Shown: positions 9,255 to 18,289, numbered from the stretch's first letter. The stretch: DNA of 64,000 nucleotides from Methylosinus sp. LW4 (GCF_000379125.1 NZ_KB900626.1:560014-624013), one strand, 5' to 3'. The notes: a model not told the origin generated them from the letters alone. A program made the numbers and translations.

Positions 9255-9345
9255 CTATTTCTGAGCCGGGGAGCTGAAGCGACAGCGGTCGCGGCTCCCG
9301 AGGCGGCGCAGCGTCGCTTTTGCCCGACATGAAGAGGCCCGGCCG

Positions 9346-10815
9346 ATGACATTCGCCTCCACTCCGAAATCTCCGCTCGCGCGAGATCACAAGGCGCTCG
9401 CTCTGGCGGCGACACTCTTCGGCGCGAGCGTTTCGGGATGCGCAGTCGGTCCCGACTATGCGGCCCCGACGATATCGCTCGCGGATTTTCACAGCGTCGG
9501 CGCCCTTCCGGCGCGTCGGGACGACTCGCCGCCGCTGGATCGATGGTGGACGGGATTTGACGATCCCACGCTGACACGCATCATTCGACGCGCCCTGGAC
9601 CAAAATCTCGATCTGGCGGCGTCGCTCGCGCGCGTCGAGCAGGCCCGCGCCGCCGCGCGGGAAGCCGGCGCCAAGCTTTTGCCGACCACGGATGCGACCG
9701 CGCAGGCGGTGAAAATCCGCCAGTCGCTCGAAAGTCCGGTCGGCGCGATCGGAAGAAACCTGCCAGGCTATGATCCGAACCAGGCTTTGTTCGACCTCGG
9801 AATCAGCTCGAGCTGGGAAATCGATGTTTTCGGCGGCTTGCGTCGCGGCGCCGAGGCGGCCAGCGCCGAGGCCGAAGCCGCCGAGGCGGCTCGTCTCGGG
9901 ACGCGCATCTCGGTGGCGGCCGACGCCGCTGACGCTTATTTTCAGATACGCGGAGATCAGGCCCAAATCGCTGCGACGGAAGGGCAGATCGCAACCGACG
10001 CGCATCTGCTCGACCTCGTTCGCCAACGTTCCTCCCTCGGCCTCGCATCGGCGCGGGAAACGGCGCAAGCCGAAGCGCTTCTCTATCAGGCGCGCAGCGC
10101 GCTTCCACCGCTGCGCGTCGATCTGGAGGCGCAGCTCAATCGCCTGGACGTCCTCATGGGCGCGCAACCCGGGACCTATGCGGCGGAACTGAGAGCGCCT
10201 GCGAATATACCAGCGGTTTCTCACATTTTCGGAAGCGACAAGCCGATAGACGTCTTACGCCGCCGGCCGGACGTCATCGCCGCCGAACGGCGACTCGCAT
10301 CGTCCAATGCGCGGATCGGCGAAGCGATCTCCGGCTACTATCCGAAAATTTCTGTCTCCGGGCTGCTCGGCTTCGAAAGCATGAATGTTTCGCATCTCTT
10401 CAGATCCGCGACATTCCAACCCCAGGCGGTCGCGGGCTTGCGCTGGCGGCTGTTCGATTTCGGCAAGATCGACTCCGAGGTGGCGCAGGCCGAAGGCGCG
10501 CACGCCGAGGCGCTCGCCAGATATCGGCAATCGATCTTGCGCGCGGCCGAAGACGTCGAGAACGCGTTCACCGCCTTCAGGCAATCCAAGGCGCAAACGA
10601 AAGAGCTGGAGGCGGAGATATCGGCTGTGAAGCGAGCCCTCACTCTCGCGCAGAGCGCCTACCGCGCCGGAGGAATACCGCTCACCGACGCGCTCGACGC
10701 CGATCGGCAATTGTTGGTCGCGAGAAGCGAGCTCGCTCGCAGTCGCGCAGACACGGCGAGGGCCGCTGTCCGCGTGTTCAGAGCATTGGGCGGAACGCCC
10801 GACTCCGCGCCGTGA
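9346..10815 (+). CDS. RND efflux outer-membrane factor lipoprotein (NodT family)
   Basis: This 489-residue TolC-superfamily protein begins with a lipoprotein signal peptide ending in VSGC (about residue 32), followed by AVGPDY, the classic start of mature NodT/OprM-type channels. Two repeats of the outer-membrane efflux domain follow: a first with NLDLAASLARVEQARAAARE and a second with RRRPDVIAAERRL and the GLRWRLFDFGKID region. It forms the trimeric outer-membrane and periplasmic duct for the pump encoded at 4039-8288. It is transcribed away from tetR, with the shared operator about 100 bases upstream. Its separation from the pump operon by the regulator on the opposite strand is a common but not universal layout. 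Confidence 0.95.
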   Translation: MTFASTPKSPLARDHKALALAATLFGASVSGCAVGPDYAAPTISLADFHSVGALPARRDDSPPLDRWWTGFDDPTLTRIIRRALDQNLDLAASLARVEQARAAAREAGAKLLPTTDATAQAVKIRQSLESPVGAIGRNLPGYDPNQALFDLGISSSWEIDVFGGLRRGAEAASAEAEAAEAARLGTRISVAADAADAYFQIRGDQAQIAATEGQIATDAHLLDLVRQRSSLGLASARETAQAEALLYQARSALPPLRVDLEAQLNRLDVLMGAQPGTYAAELRAPANIPAVSHIFGSDKPIDVLRRRPDVIAAERRLASSNARIGEAISGYYPKISVSGLLGFESMNVSHLFRSATFQPQAVAGLRWRLFDFGKIDSEVAQAEGAHAEALARYRQSILRAAEDVENAFTAFRQSKAQTKELEAEISAVKRALTLAQSAYRAGGIPLTDALDADRQLLVARSELARSRADTARAAVRVFRALGGTPDSAP

Positions 10816-10899
10816 ACGATCGACGGTGGAGTTGACGATAGACGTGCTCCGTGGCGTCCGGCGCGCTCCACGGTCGACGAGGGGGCATAATGGATCAAA

Positions 10900-12018
10900 T
10901 CACGCCGACGTTGGAGAGGCTATCATCGGGCCCTCCTTCGCGAGGCCGCGATAGACGCTGGGCGCATGTCCCGTCCACTTCTTGAAGGCTTTGCGGAAGC
11001 TCGTCGCATCTGCGAAGCCCACGCGTTCGGCGACTTCGTCGATCTGCAGCCTCGTGTTCTCCAAATACTCGGCGGCGATCGATCGACGCAGATCGTCGAT
11101 GATTTCCTGATATGACACGCCGCTCTCCGAGAGCCGCCGATGCAGGGTGCGCAAAGAAAGGCCCAACTTGTCCGCGATTTCCCGCGCGGGTGGAAATTGC
11201 TGCGAGCTGTTGAGGCAGACGACGCGGATCTGCCGCGCCAAATCGGCGCCGCCGGTCGTCTCGGCCAACACCCGATCGCAGAATTGCTGGCAGACTTGGG
11301 CGGTGATCGGATTGGCGTTCGGGCAGGCTCGATCGAGGACGGCGGGGTCGAAATGCCACTCCATGGTCTCGCCGCCGAATTCGACCGGGCAATCGAACAT
11401 TCGCTCGTAGAGCCGCCAATATTGCGGGCGCGGGAAGGTGAAAATCATGCGCTTGGTCGGAAAGTGCGTCCCCAGCACGTGGCTGAACAGCGATGTCATC
11501 GAGCTGCGCCAGAACTCCGCGGCGAAGGGCAGCAGGTCGCCGAGCGCCTCCACGCCGTGACTACGCAGAATGGCGGTCTTGTTCTCGATGCTGAAGCTGA
11601 TCTGCCTCACGGTTGGCCCAGCCATGGTGACATGTTTGATCGAGAGCAGCAGCGCTTGGCCGAAGGTCGCGCTGCTGACCATGGCGTAACCGTAGATGCC
11701 ATAGTCGCTCAGCCGCTGCCGCGCGCCAGCGAGCAGGGCGACCTCCGGTCGCGTCGCCAGTCGGCGGGCGTTGGAGTAAATGGCCAGCCGCTGGCGGTGC
11801 GACATGCGCGCTCTGGGATCCTCCAACTGGCAAGGCTGGATACCGGTCCGCGCGAAAAGGTTTTCGACGGAGACGCCCTGTGCGCCCAATTCTGCGGCGA
11901 GCGCGCTCAACCCCAGGAGGCTTTGCGTTGGAGCGTCGTGGTCGTCTGGCAGTGGATTCACGATCTTGATGGTCTTCAACGATCCCCTCTCCCAGGAGCA
12001 TTGGCACGATTTGACCAC
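10900..12018 (-). CDS. AraC family transcriptional regulator
   Basis: The C-terminal third contains two helix-turn-helix motifs typical of AraC proteins: PAREIADKLGLSLRTLHRRL (about residues 275-295) and IDEVAERVGFADATSFRKAF with WTGHAPSVYR. The N-terminal 200 residues match the arabinose-binding-like domain of OruR/ArgR-type AraC members. The ATG start gives 372 residues; a TTG 13 codons further in is preceded by GGGAGAGGGG and is a credible alternative. It is divergent from the aldehyde dehydrogenase/tautomerase pair, which it may control in response to a small-molecule substrate. The effector is unknown. Confidence 0.92.
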   Translation of the reverse strand: MVKSCQCSWERGSLKTIKIVNPLPDDHDAPTQSLLGLSALAAELGAQGVSVENLFARTGIQPCQLEDPRARMSHRQRLAIYSNARRLATRPEVALLAGARQRLSDYGIYGYAMVSSATFGQALLLSIKHVTMAGPTVRQISFSIENKTAILRSHGVEALGDLLPFAAEFWRSSMTSLFSHVLGTHFPTKRMIFTFPRPQYWRLYERMFDCPVEFGGETMEWHFDPAVLDRACPNANPITAQVCQQFCDRVLAETTGGADLARQIRVVCLNSSQQFPPAREIADKLGLSLRTLHRRLSESGVSYQEIIDDLRRSIAAEYLENTRLQIDEVAERVGFADATSFRKAFKKWTGHAPSVYRGLAKEGPMIASPTSA

Positions 12019-12248
12019 CTCTTCTGCCGCGACGCAATGGGTGATCGCGCGGCGATCAGAGACCAGGCTGGACAGGATAATTCGGAGCCGCTGTAAAGTC
12101 TCCCAGCACCGCCCACTGGCACGTTCGAACGCCTAGATTGGCATAGTTCGACGTTACTGACGACGGCGCGAACGCCTAAGCTCCTCGACGACACGGACGA
12201 ACAAGCGCAGCAAGCGGCCGTGGCTCGATCACAACCGCGGAGAGACGC

Positions 12249-13655
12249 ATGGCTTACGAAACGGTGAACCCAGCGTCGGGAGCACGTTTGAAGTCCTTCG
12301 ACGATATCTCCGAGGCGGCGCTCGAATCGGCCGTCGCCACTGCTCAATGGGCCTATTCGACGGACTGGCGCGATCGCCCTGTCGGGCAACGCGCTCGAGT
12401 TCTTTCCAAAGCGGCGGCGCTGATGCGGGAGCGTGAAAATGAGTATGCCGGCTACGTGACCCTCGAGATGGGCAAGCTCTCGGGAGAGGCCTGGGCCGAG
12501 GTTCAGCTTTCCGCGGCGATCCTCGATTACTACGCCAGCCACGCCGAGGAATTCTCGAAGCCCAGGACCTTGTCCGGCTTCCCCGACAGCGTGCTCGAGA
12601 CCCGGCCGATCGGAGCGATCCTGGCGATCGAGCCATGGAATTTCCCCTACTACCAGGTGGCTCGCGTGGTCGGCCCGCAACTCGCCGCGGGCAATGTCGT
12701 GCTGCTCAAGCACGCCGAAAGTGTGCCGCAATGCGCGCTGGCCTTCGAGCGGCTGATGCGCGACGCCGGAGCGCCTGCAGGCGTCTTCACCAACCTCTTC
12801 GCCAGCATCGAGCAAATCGGTCGCCTGATTGACGATCCCCGCATCGTCGGGGTGACCGTCACCGGTAGCGAGCGCGCCGGCTCCGCCGTGGCCGAGCGGG
12901 CTGGACGCAATCTGAAAAAAGTTGTCGCCGAGCTGGGCGGCAGCGACCCGCTCATCGTCCTCGAGGATGCGCCGCTCGAGTCCACGGTCGACAGCGCCAT
13001 CTTCGGCCGGATGTTCAACATGGGCCAGAGCTGCGTGTCGTCCAAGCGCATCATCGTGGTCGGCCGGGAGCGAGGACAGGCGTTCCAGAACGCCTTTGTC
13101 AAAGGCATGGCGGGACTGAAAGTCGGCGAGCCGACCGCGGAAGACACTGGGCTCGGGCCGATGTCTTCTGAGCGGGCATTGAACCTTCTGCTGGACCAGA
13201 TCAGCGCCGCCAAGAGGGGCGGCGCGACAGTGGCGGCCGGCGGCGCACGTATCGACCGGCCGGGCTTTTATCTGCAGGCGACGGTCCTGACAGACATAAC
13301 CTCGGAAAATCCGGTTTATTCGCAGGAGCTATTCGGTCCCGTTGCGTCACTTTTTGTCGTCGACACCGAGGAGGAGGCGATCGCCCTCGCCAACGCCACC
13401 CCGTTCGGTCTCGGCGGCTCGGTCTTCGCCGGCGATACAGCGCGCGGCCGCGCGGTCGCCGATCGGATCGAGAGTGGAATGGTCTTTGTGAACCAGCCGG
13501 CATGGACGGCCCCGGAGCTGCCGTTCGGCGGCGTCAAGCGCTCTGGCTACGGCCGCGAGCTGTCGGAGCTGGGTTTCGGCGAGTTTGTCAATCGCAAGCT
13601 GGTCACTGTCGTTCAGGCTGGCTCCCCTCCATGGGGACCGGTCCAATCCGGCTGA
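12249..13655 (+). CDS. NAD(P)-dependent aldehyde dehydrogenase, succinate-semialdehyde dehydrogenase type
   Basis: The 468-residue protein has full ALDH length. It contains the PWNFPYY cofactor-site segment, TGSERAGSAVAE, the catalytic glutamate in VVAELGGSDP and the nucleophilic cysteine in NMGQSCVSSKR. The C-terminal PFGGVKRSGYGRELSELG is a GabD/Sad-type signature. It oxidises an aldehyde, plausibly a short semialdehyde, to the acid. The start follows a GGAGAG ribosome binding site. A tautomerase gene follows by about 50 bases on the same strand, and an AraC gene is divergent upstream. The best guess is a small inducible catabolic unit. Confidence 0.93.
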   Translation: MAYETVNPASGARLKSFDDISEAALESAVATAQWAYSTDWRDRPVGQRARVLSKAAALMRERENEYAGYVTLEMGKLSGEAWAEVQLSAAILDYYASHAEEFSKPRTLSGFPDSVLETRPIGAILAIEPWNFPYYQVARVVGPQLAAGNVVLLKHAESVPQCALAFERLMRDAGAPAGVFTNLFASIEQIGRLIDDPRIVGVTVTGSERAGSAVAERAGRNLKKVVAELGGSDPLIVLEDAPLESTVDSAIFGRMFNMGQSCVSSKRIIVVGRERGQAFQNAFVKGMAGLKVGEPTAEDTGLGPMSSERALNLLLDQISAAKRGGATVAAGGARIDRPGFYLQATVLTDITSENPVYSQELFGPVASLFVVDTEEEAIALANATPFGLGGSVFAGDTARGRAVADRIESGMVFVNQPAWTAPELPFGGVKRSGYGRELSELGFGEFVNRKLVTVVQAGSPPWGPVQSG

Positions 13656-13708
13656 CGCCTGCTCGGAAGATGCAGAGCGCAGCCGATAACATCGAGGGAG
13701 GAAGCACG

Positions 13709-14191
13709 ATGCCGCTATGGAAGGTTTATACTCCGGTCGGGGCCTACTCGGACGCCGACAAGGCGGAGTTCGTGACGAAGATCACCGAAGCGTATGGCAC
13801 GGTTCCCATTCCAGCGTTTTATGTCGTGGTCATCTTCGAGGAGGTGGCGGCGAACAACATTTTCGTCGGCGGTAAGCCGCATCCGAAGTTCGTGCGATTC
13901 AAAATCGACCAGATGGCCCGAACGGCGAATGGCGCTGTTGTGAGAAGCTGGTGGGTTCACACCATCGATAGCTTTATCGCCCCTTGGGTCAAGGATCGCG
14001 GATTCGACTGGGAGGTCACGGTGGATGAGCTTCCAGCCGACCTCTGGTCGATTCAAGGCCAAATTCCGCCTCCTTTCGAGTCCGTAGCGGAGAAGCGCTG
14101 GATCGCGGAAAACAAGGTCAGCCCATACTCCAGTCACGAGACGATTCCGGCCAGTGGGAAGATTTGGAACGCCGGCGTCGTCGGCTCCTGA
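13709..14191 (+). CDS. Tautomerase-superfamily protein with N-terminal proline
   Basis: The start at 13709 is set by GGGAGGAAGC immediately upstream and gives a 160-residue protein beginning MPLWKVYTPVGAYSD. After removal of methionine, Pro-1 would be the catalytic base/acid of the tautomerase superfamily. The NNIFVGGKPHPKFVRFKI segment matches long fused-subunit members (putative oxalocrotonate tautomerase, cis-CaaD-like), which are about twice the size of 4-OT. Such enzymes tautomerise 2-hydroxymuconates or hydrate halo-acrylates to malonate semialdehyde. The neighbouring aldehyde dehydrogenase could take a semialdehyde product. The exact reaction cannot be read from sequence. Confidence 0.85.
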   Translation: MPLWKVYTPVGAYSDADKAEFVTKITEAYGTVPIPAFYVVVIFEEVAANNIFVGGKPHPKFVRFKIDQMARTANGAVVRSWWVHTIDSFIAPWVKDRGFDWEVTVDELPADLWSIQGQIPPPFESVAEKRWIAENKVSPYSSHETIPASGKIWNAGVVGS

Positions 14192-14224
14192 ATGACCGGC
14201 TACGAGCCGATGTGAGATACAAGG

Positions 14225-14259
14225 GGCCGGCCGCTTCCCCTGCAGCCGGCCTTTGTTTT
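14225..14259 (+). terminator. Rho-independent terminator after the tautomerase gene
   Basis: GGCCGGC (14225-14231) pairs with GCCGGCC (14245-14251) across a 13-nt loop and is followed by TTTGTTTT. It lies about 35 bases after the tautomerase stop and should end the aldehyde dehydrogenase/tautomerase transcript. The rest of 14192-14519 shows no gene I can support. Confidence 0.75.
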
Positions 14260-14519
14260 CGGCTCGGAAGCCGCACACCTTGCGCTCGAGATATCCGACA
14301 TCCGCACGGAATACGGCATGAAGGTGCAAGCCGCATCTTCGAGGCAGGATTTTTCCATCGCGCAGACGGCCCTATGCGCGGCCGAGCGCCCATCCGTGAC
14401 GAAGATTTTCAAGTTGGCGGAGAAAGTCGTTATCTCCATGCATTTGATGAACGGATCGTTCACGGCGGCTAAGCGCATGGTCCCGCGGTCATCGGCGACC
14501 TGCGACGCTCGATGTCGGT

Positions 14520-15491
14520 TCAGTCGCCATGGAAAACAGGCCGGCGACTTTCCGCCTGCGCGGTCAGGCCTTCGATGAAGTCTTTGGTGCGATAGAGCGC
14601 GGCGTATTGGGCGCCGAGCTTGGAAAAGGCTTCGGCCTCGCTCGAATCGATCGCCAAATGCGCTGACGCCAGAGTCGTCTGCACGCCAAGTGGCGCACAT
14701 GCCGCGATCTTCGTGGCGATTTCAAATGCGCGATCGAGAGCGCCTCGGGGCGTCTCCGCTATGTCTTGCAGGACGCCCATTCGATATGCGTCCTGGGCGG
14801 TCCAATGATCGCCGGTTAGCATATATCGCATCGCGTTGCCCCAGCCTGCCTCGCGAATGAATCTAACCGTCGAGCCGCCGCCGGGGAAGCGGCCGTGCGA
14901 GTTCTCATCCTGTCCGAAGTCGGTGTTGCTCGCCGCTACGCGGATGTCCGCCGAGAGGAAGAATTCGTGCGCCATGTTCCAAGTGTCGCCGTGGACGGCG
15001 GCTATGAGCGGCTTCGTACGCTGGGCGCCGAAGTTCAGCGGATTGACGACTTGGGTCAGGCCTGCGAGGGGACCGCCGCTGTTCGCGACAGTCCTGTAAG
15101 CTTCGACATCGACGCCGCGAGAAAAACTGTCGCCGTGGCCGAATAAGATCGCGACTCGTAGGGAGGGATCGTGATCATAGTCGTAGAGGGCTCTCGCCAA
15201 CGCCTGAAATGTTTCGGGGTCGACGCGATTATGAGCTCCTGGTCGATTTAAGCCAAACAGCGCCACCTGTCCGCGGCGTTCGATCGTCAATTTCGTATGT
15301 GGCCCGAGCTGCGCTTCTACAAGCGTCCTGGCATGCGCCGTCGGCGCATTAGAAGCGTTTTGCGCGAGCGGAGTTTGATGCTCCTGCTCCGCGCCGAGTG
15401 CGGAGGTCGCCGCTGTGATTGCCGGAATCACGGTTGCAGATGCGGTCGCCTTGATCAGGTCGCGGCGGGCAATAACGGATTCTTTTTCCAT
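14520..15491 (-). CDS. Crotonase-fold (enoyl-CoA hydratase-like) protein with Tat-type signal
   Basis: This 323-residue protein has an N-terminal twin-arginine segment (IARRDLIKATA) followed by a hydrophobic stretch and AALGA-like cleavage region, then a spacer and a crotonase domain from about residue 65. The domain shows FSRGVDVEAY (oxyanion-hole region), HGDTWNMAHEFFLSADIRVA and GRFPGGGSTVRF. Crotonases normally act on CoA thioesters in the cytoplasm, so a Tat export signal is odd. Either it is exported with a non-CoA substrate, or the leader is a mimic. It lies alone on the minus strand, next to an HxlR regulator transcribed in the same direction further upstream. Confidence 0.87.
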   Translation of the reverse strand: MEKESVIARRDLIKATASATVIPAITAATSALGAEQEHQTPLAQNASNAPTAHARTLVEAQLGPHTKLTIERRGQVALFGLNRPGAHNRVDPETFQALARALYDYDHDPSLRVAILFGHGDSFSRGVDVEAYRTVANSGGPLAGLTQVVNPLNFGAQRTKPLIAAVHGDTWNMAHEFFLSADIRVAASNTDFGQDENSHGRFPGGGSTVRFIREAGWGNAMRYMLTGDHWTAQDAYRMGVLQDIAETPRGALDRAFEIATKIAACAPLGVQTTLASAHLAIDSSEAEAFSKLGAQYAALYRTKDFIEGLTAQAESRRPVFHGD

Positions 15492-15691
15492 TCGTCGCTA
15501 CTCCGAATTTGGAGGTTCTATGGCCTGACATGTTTGGTCGACCACTCGGCGGGCGGCGTCATCGTTGGTGCGACGATCATCGAGGCGGGGATGGGATCGA
15601 CGCTGCGCCACCCGAGGCGGTCTGGGACCATGACAAGGATGACGCTCCATTGTTCTCCGGGCATTCGACGAGGGACGAAAGATCGCGGCGT

Positions 15692-16135
15692 TCAGCCGCT
15701 GTTCGGCGAGACGATGCGAATTGGGCGTGTCCCGATCTTCGCGCCTGTGACCTCATCCACGGCCACAGGCTTGATCTCCACCCCTGTTTCAGCGTCCAAA
15801 AAACGCGTCAACTTACCTCCGCCACGATATTGGCTTCCCCACGCTCCGATCATGAAGAGAACCGGCAAAAAATCGCGCCCGGCGGTCGTCAGCAGATACT
15901 CCTCGCGCGGAGGACGTTCCGAGTAGCGCCGCTTCTGCAGCAATCCCTCTTCCGTCAGCGTCGTCAGCCGCCGGGTCAGGATCGTCGGCGCGATGCCGAG
16001 GCTCTTGCGGAATTGGTCGAAGCGCGTGAGCCCCATCTGCGCGTCCCGCAGGATCAGCATGCTCCACGCATCGCCGACGAGAGCCAGGCTTCGCGCGATC
16101 GGGCAGGGGTCGAGGAGAGGGTCTTTATCGCTCAT
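15692..16135 (-). CDS. HxlR family transcriptional regulator
   Basis: This 147-residue winged-helix protein carries the HxlR core: DPCPIARSLALVGDAWSMLILRDA, RFDQFRKSLGIAPTILTRRLTTL and REEYLLTTAGRDFLPVL. The cysteine in the DPCP context is the usual redox or electrophile-sensing residue of the family (for example QorR, HypR). The C-terminal 35 residues extend past the standard domain. It is divergent from the SDR gene at 16408, and HxlR proteins commonly control an adjacent oxidoreductase. The target and inducer remain inference. Confidence 0.94.
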   Translation of the reverse strand: MSDKDPLLDPCPIARSLALVGDAWSMLILRDAQMGLTRFDQFRKSLGIAPTILTRRLTTLTEEGLLQKRRYSERPPREEYLLTTAGRDFLPVLFMIGAWGSQYRGGGKLTRFLDAETGVEIKPVAVDEVTGAKIGTRPIRIVSPNSG

Positions 16136-16407
16136 ATGCTTTTCGATAGAGAGTCGCTTTCAAATCGATAGTATCACTCCGTCGGCGGATGTTCCACCCC
16201 GCTCTACAGCGTGGGTTCAATGATCCCGCTCACGGCCCTCACCACGATTCGCGACAGCGACGGCCAAGGTTGGCGCGACCGTCTTCGGAACCAGCCGCCG
16301 AAGGGTCGAGATAAATTTTTATGTCGATATCGATTCGGTAGTGACATGATACCAAAAAGATAGTAACTCTCGCCAGAGTTCGTTCCCCCATCACATGGAA
16401 GGAAAAT
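16136..16407. promoter_or_regulatory. Divergent promoter region between hxlR-type regulator and SDR
   Basis: This 272-base interval has an AT-rich patch around 16310-16375 that contrasts with the surrounding DNA. It contains related sequences GATAGTATCACT near 16169 and the reverse complement of GTATCATGTCACT near 16346, which could be regulator sites. I could not define a consensus from two imperfect copies. It contains no gene. Confidence 0.35.
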
Positions 16408-17226
16408 ATGATGGACAAGCCCAATCGAGGCGTCGCGCTCGTCACTGGCGCTACGTCAGGCATCGGACGCGCGACGGCCGTCGAATTGCAGAAAGCCGGA
16501 TACCGGGTCTTCGGCACCGGCCGAAAGGCGACCTCCGTCGGTTCCGATAGCATCACGATGCTGAGCTGCGATGTTACCGATGACGTCTCCGTGACGAAGT
16601 TGGTCGAGGATGTCATGGCTGTGGCCGGGCGTATCGACTTGCTCGTTAACAATGCCGGCATCGGCCTCATGGGCGGGACCGAAGAATCCTCTATCGCTCA
16701 AGCGCAGCGGCTGTTCGATGTAAACGTATTCGGGGTTCTGCGCGTAACAAATCAGGTCCTTCCGATTATGCGCAAACAAAAGGCCGGACGGATCGTCAAC
16801 ATCAGCTCAGCGCTGGGTTTGATCCCGGCGCCTTTTTTGGCACTTTATGGGGCTACAAAGCACGCTTTGGAAGGCTATTCGGAATCGCTGGATCACGAAG
16901 TGCGTTCGCAGGGCATCCGCGCTGTCTTGGTGGAGCCGGCTTATACAAAGACGTCTTTCGAAGACAATCTGACGCAGCCCGACCGTCTCAATGATGTATA
17001 TGATGACGGGCGCGCTGCGATCGCCGTTTCGATGCGAAAGGCGATGGAAAGCGGCGACGATCCCGAGGTCGTCGCCAAAACGGTGTTGCAGGCCGCGTTG
17101 GCAAGCAAGCCGAAGCACCGCTATGCCGCCGGCAAAATCGCCCGTCAGGTCAGCTTTCTGCGCCGGTTCGTTCCGGAATCGGCGTTCGACAAGAGCCTCA
17201 GAAAGCAAAATGGATTGCCCGCGTGA
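16408..17226 (+). CDS. Short-chain dehydrogenase/reductase
   Basis: The 272-residue oxidoreductase contains TGATSGIG (cofactor), LVNNAGIG, the catalytic serine in INISSALG and an intact YGATK active site (YxxxK). This is the long-tail SDR type often annotated as an oxidoreductase of the retinol-dehydrogenase-like group. AAGGAAAAT lies just upstream of the first of two adjacent ATG codons. It is divergent from an HxlR regulator, which suggests inducible expression against an electrophilic or quinone-like compound. No downstream partner is present, since the next coding region is a truncated gene. Confidence 0.92.
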   Translation: MMDKPNRGVALVTGATSGIGRATAVELQKAGYRVFGTGRKATSVGSDSITMLSCDVTDDVSVTKLVEDVMAVAGRIDLLVNNAGIGLMGGTEESSIAQAQRLFDVNVFGVLRVTNQVLPIMRKQKAGRIVNISSALGLIPAPFLALYGATKHALEGYSESLDHEVRSQGIRAVLVEPAYTKTSFEDNLTQPDRLNDVYDDGRAAIAVSMRKAMESGDDPEVVAKTVLQAALASKPKHRYAAGKIARQVSFLRRFVPESAFDKSLRKQNGLPA

Positions 17227-17577
17227 ATGTTTGTGACGGCGGCGCCTTCCAGGGCGTAGCCGTCGCATTCGCAGGTGCGCGCAGAGCGTAGGCCCATGCC
17301 GAAGCCGAGCGCGTCCCTCCGCGTTGAAAATGAAGCTCGAGTTCTGCGCCGATCCGCGAGTCTTTCGTGAGCGTGCGTCCGCGAAAGCGCTGAACGTGTG
17401 GGATTCCGACGACAATCGTCAAGGTAACGTATTGAATTTCAGTGGGCGCTCGAATTGTCCCGATTCACAGGTCAGATTACCTTCGAAACGCTATCGTAGA
17501 TATCGAGTGCGAACGAACGATCTAGAAGCCGTCGTGTTGGCGGGCGTGCTGCTCGCTGACGTTGGTCTGCAATAGAG
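17227..17577. other. Intergenic stretch without a supported gene
   Basis: About 350 bases between the SDR gene and the truncated QueG-like gene. Open frames on both strands are short and of mixed composition, and I see no repeat, hairpin terminator or RNA gene. Confidence 0.45.
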
Positions 17578-17589
17578 GTGCGCTCCATC

Positions 17590-17995
17590 ATGAATCTCGA
17601 AGATCATCCCACGGTCAGACAGCTCCGCGAGGCCGGACGTTCGGATGAAGCGATGAACAAGAGGGAGCCGCTCGGCGCAGAGGAGCTTCTGGAGCTCGCG
17701 CGCGCCTGTGGCGCCGACGACGTTGGAATTGTCGAAATCGGTCGGGCCGAGCTCGAGCCGCAGCGCGACGAGATTCTCCGCCATTATCCGTGGACCCGCT
17801 CGCTTCTCAGCATCATCGTCAAGATGGCGCGCGAGCCGGTCCGGGGAACGCCGAGATCTGTCGCCAATCTCGAGTTCCATCGCGCTGGCCACGAGGTCAA
17901 TGAGGTTTGCGCCCGCATTGTCGCCCGTTTGGAAGATAGAGGCGTTCGCGCCGTCAATCCATCGATGGGCCTCCCGATGGAGATGAGTCGGCGTC
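17590..17995 (+). pseudogene. Truncated 4Fe-4S protein of the QueG/epoxyqueuosine-reductase-like type (N-terminal part)
   Basis: About 135 residues resemble the N-terminal domain of QueG-like iron-sulfur proteins: GAEELLELARACGADDVGIV, the HYPWTRSLLSII segment and NLEFHRAGHEVNEV, ending at MGLPMEMSR. Full-length relatives continue with a cofactor-binding segment and a C-terminal ferredoxin domain with CxxCxxCxxxCP, all absent here. Similarity stops near 17995, where the sequence passes into GTTGGTATCC repeats and an integrase remnant. The reading frame runs on to 18390 by chance. The gene was probably interrupted by integration of a mobile island. GTG at 17578 is an alternative start. Confidence 0.7.
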
Positions 17996-18016
17996 CGGTG
18001 ATGTCTCGCCGGGTGT

Positions 18017-18085
18017 GTTGGTATCCACCGCAAAGGTTGGTATTTTTGTTGGTCTCTACGAAACTCCGTCCCGGCGGATACCAAC
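18017..18085. repeat. GTTGGTATCC inverted repeat and related boxes upstream of the integrase remnant
   Basis: GTTGGTATCC (18017-18026) and GGATACCAAC (18076-18085) form a perfect 10-bp inverted repeat. Related GTTGGTAT/GTTGGTCT boxes lie at about 18036 and 18048. Clusters like this upstream of P4-type integrase genes resemble recombinase arm-binding or attachment sequences. They lie exactly between the truncated QueG-like gene and the integrase remnant, consistent with an old integration junction. Confidence 0.55.
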
Positions 18086-18289
18086 ATTCCTCTCACCGAC
18101 CTCGAACTCCGCGCCGCCAAGCCCCGCGACTTATTGTTCAAGCTGTCCGATGGCGGCGGTCTGCAATTGTGGGTCTACCCCGACGGCGCGAGGCGCTGAC
18201 GCATGGCCTATCGCTTCGCGGGCGCACGGAAGGTGCTGGCGATCGGCGTCTACCCGACGGTCGGCCTCAAAGAGGCGCGGCCGAAATAG
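18086..18289 (+). pseudogene. Remnant of a phage-type tyrosine integrase (N-terminal DUF4102 domain)
   Basis: The frame reads PLTDLELRAAKPRDLLFKL, GGGLQLWVYPDGARR, stop, then RMAYRFAGARKVLAIGVYP and TVGLKEAR. This is the N-terminal arm-binding domain of P4-like integrases. The codon at the expected start is ATT rather than ATG. A TGA interrupts the position where relatives have tryptophan, consistent with a TGG to TGA change. A TAG follows, and the catalytic C-terminal domain is missing. It is therefore doubly inactivated and truncated, the last trace of an integrative element beside the broken QueG-like gene. Confidence 0.8.
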
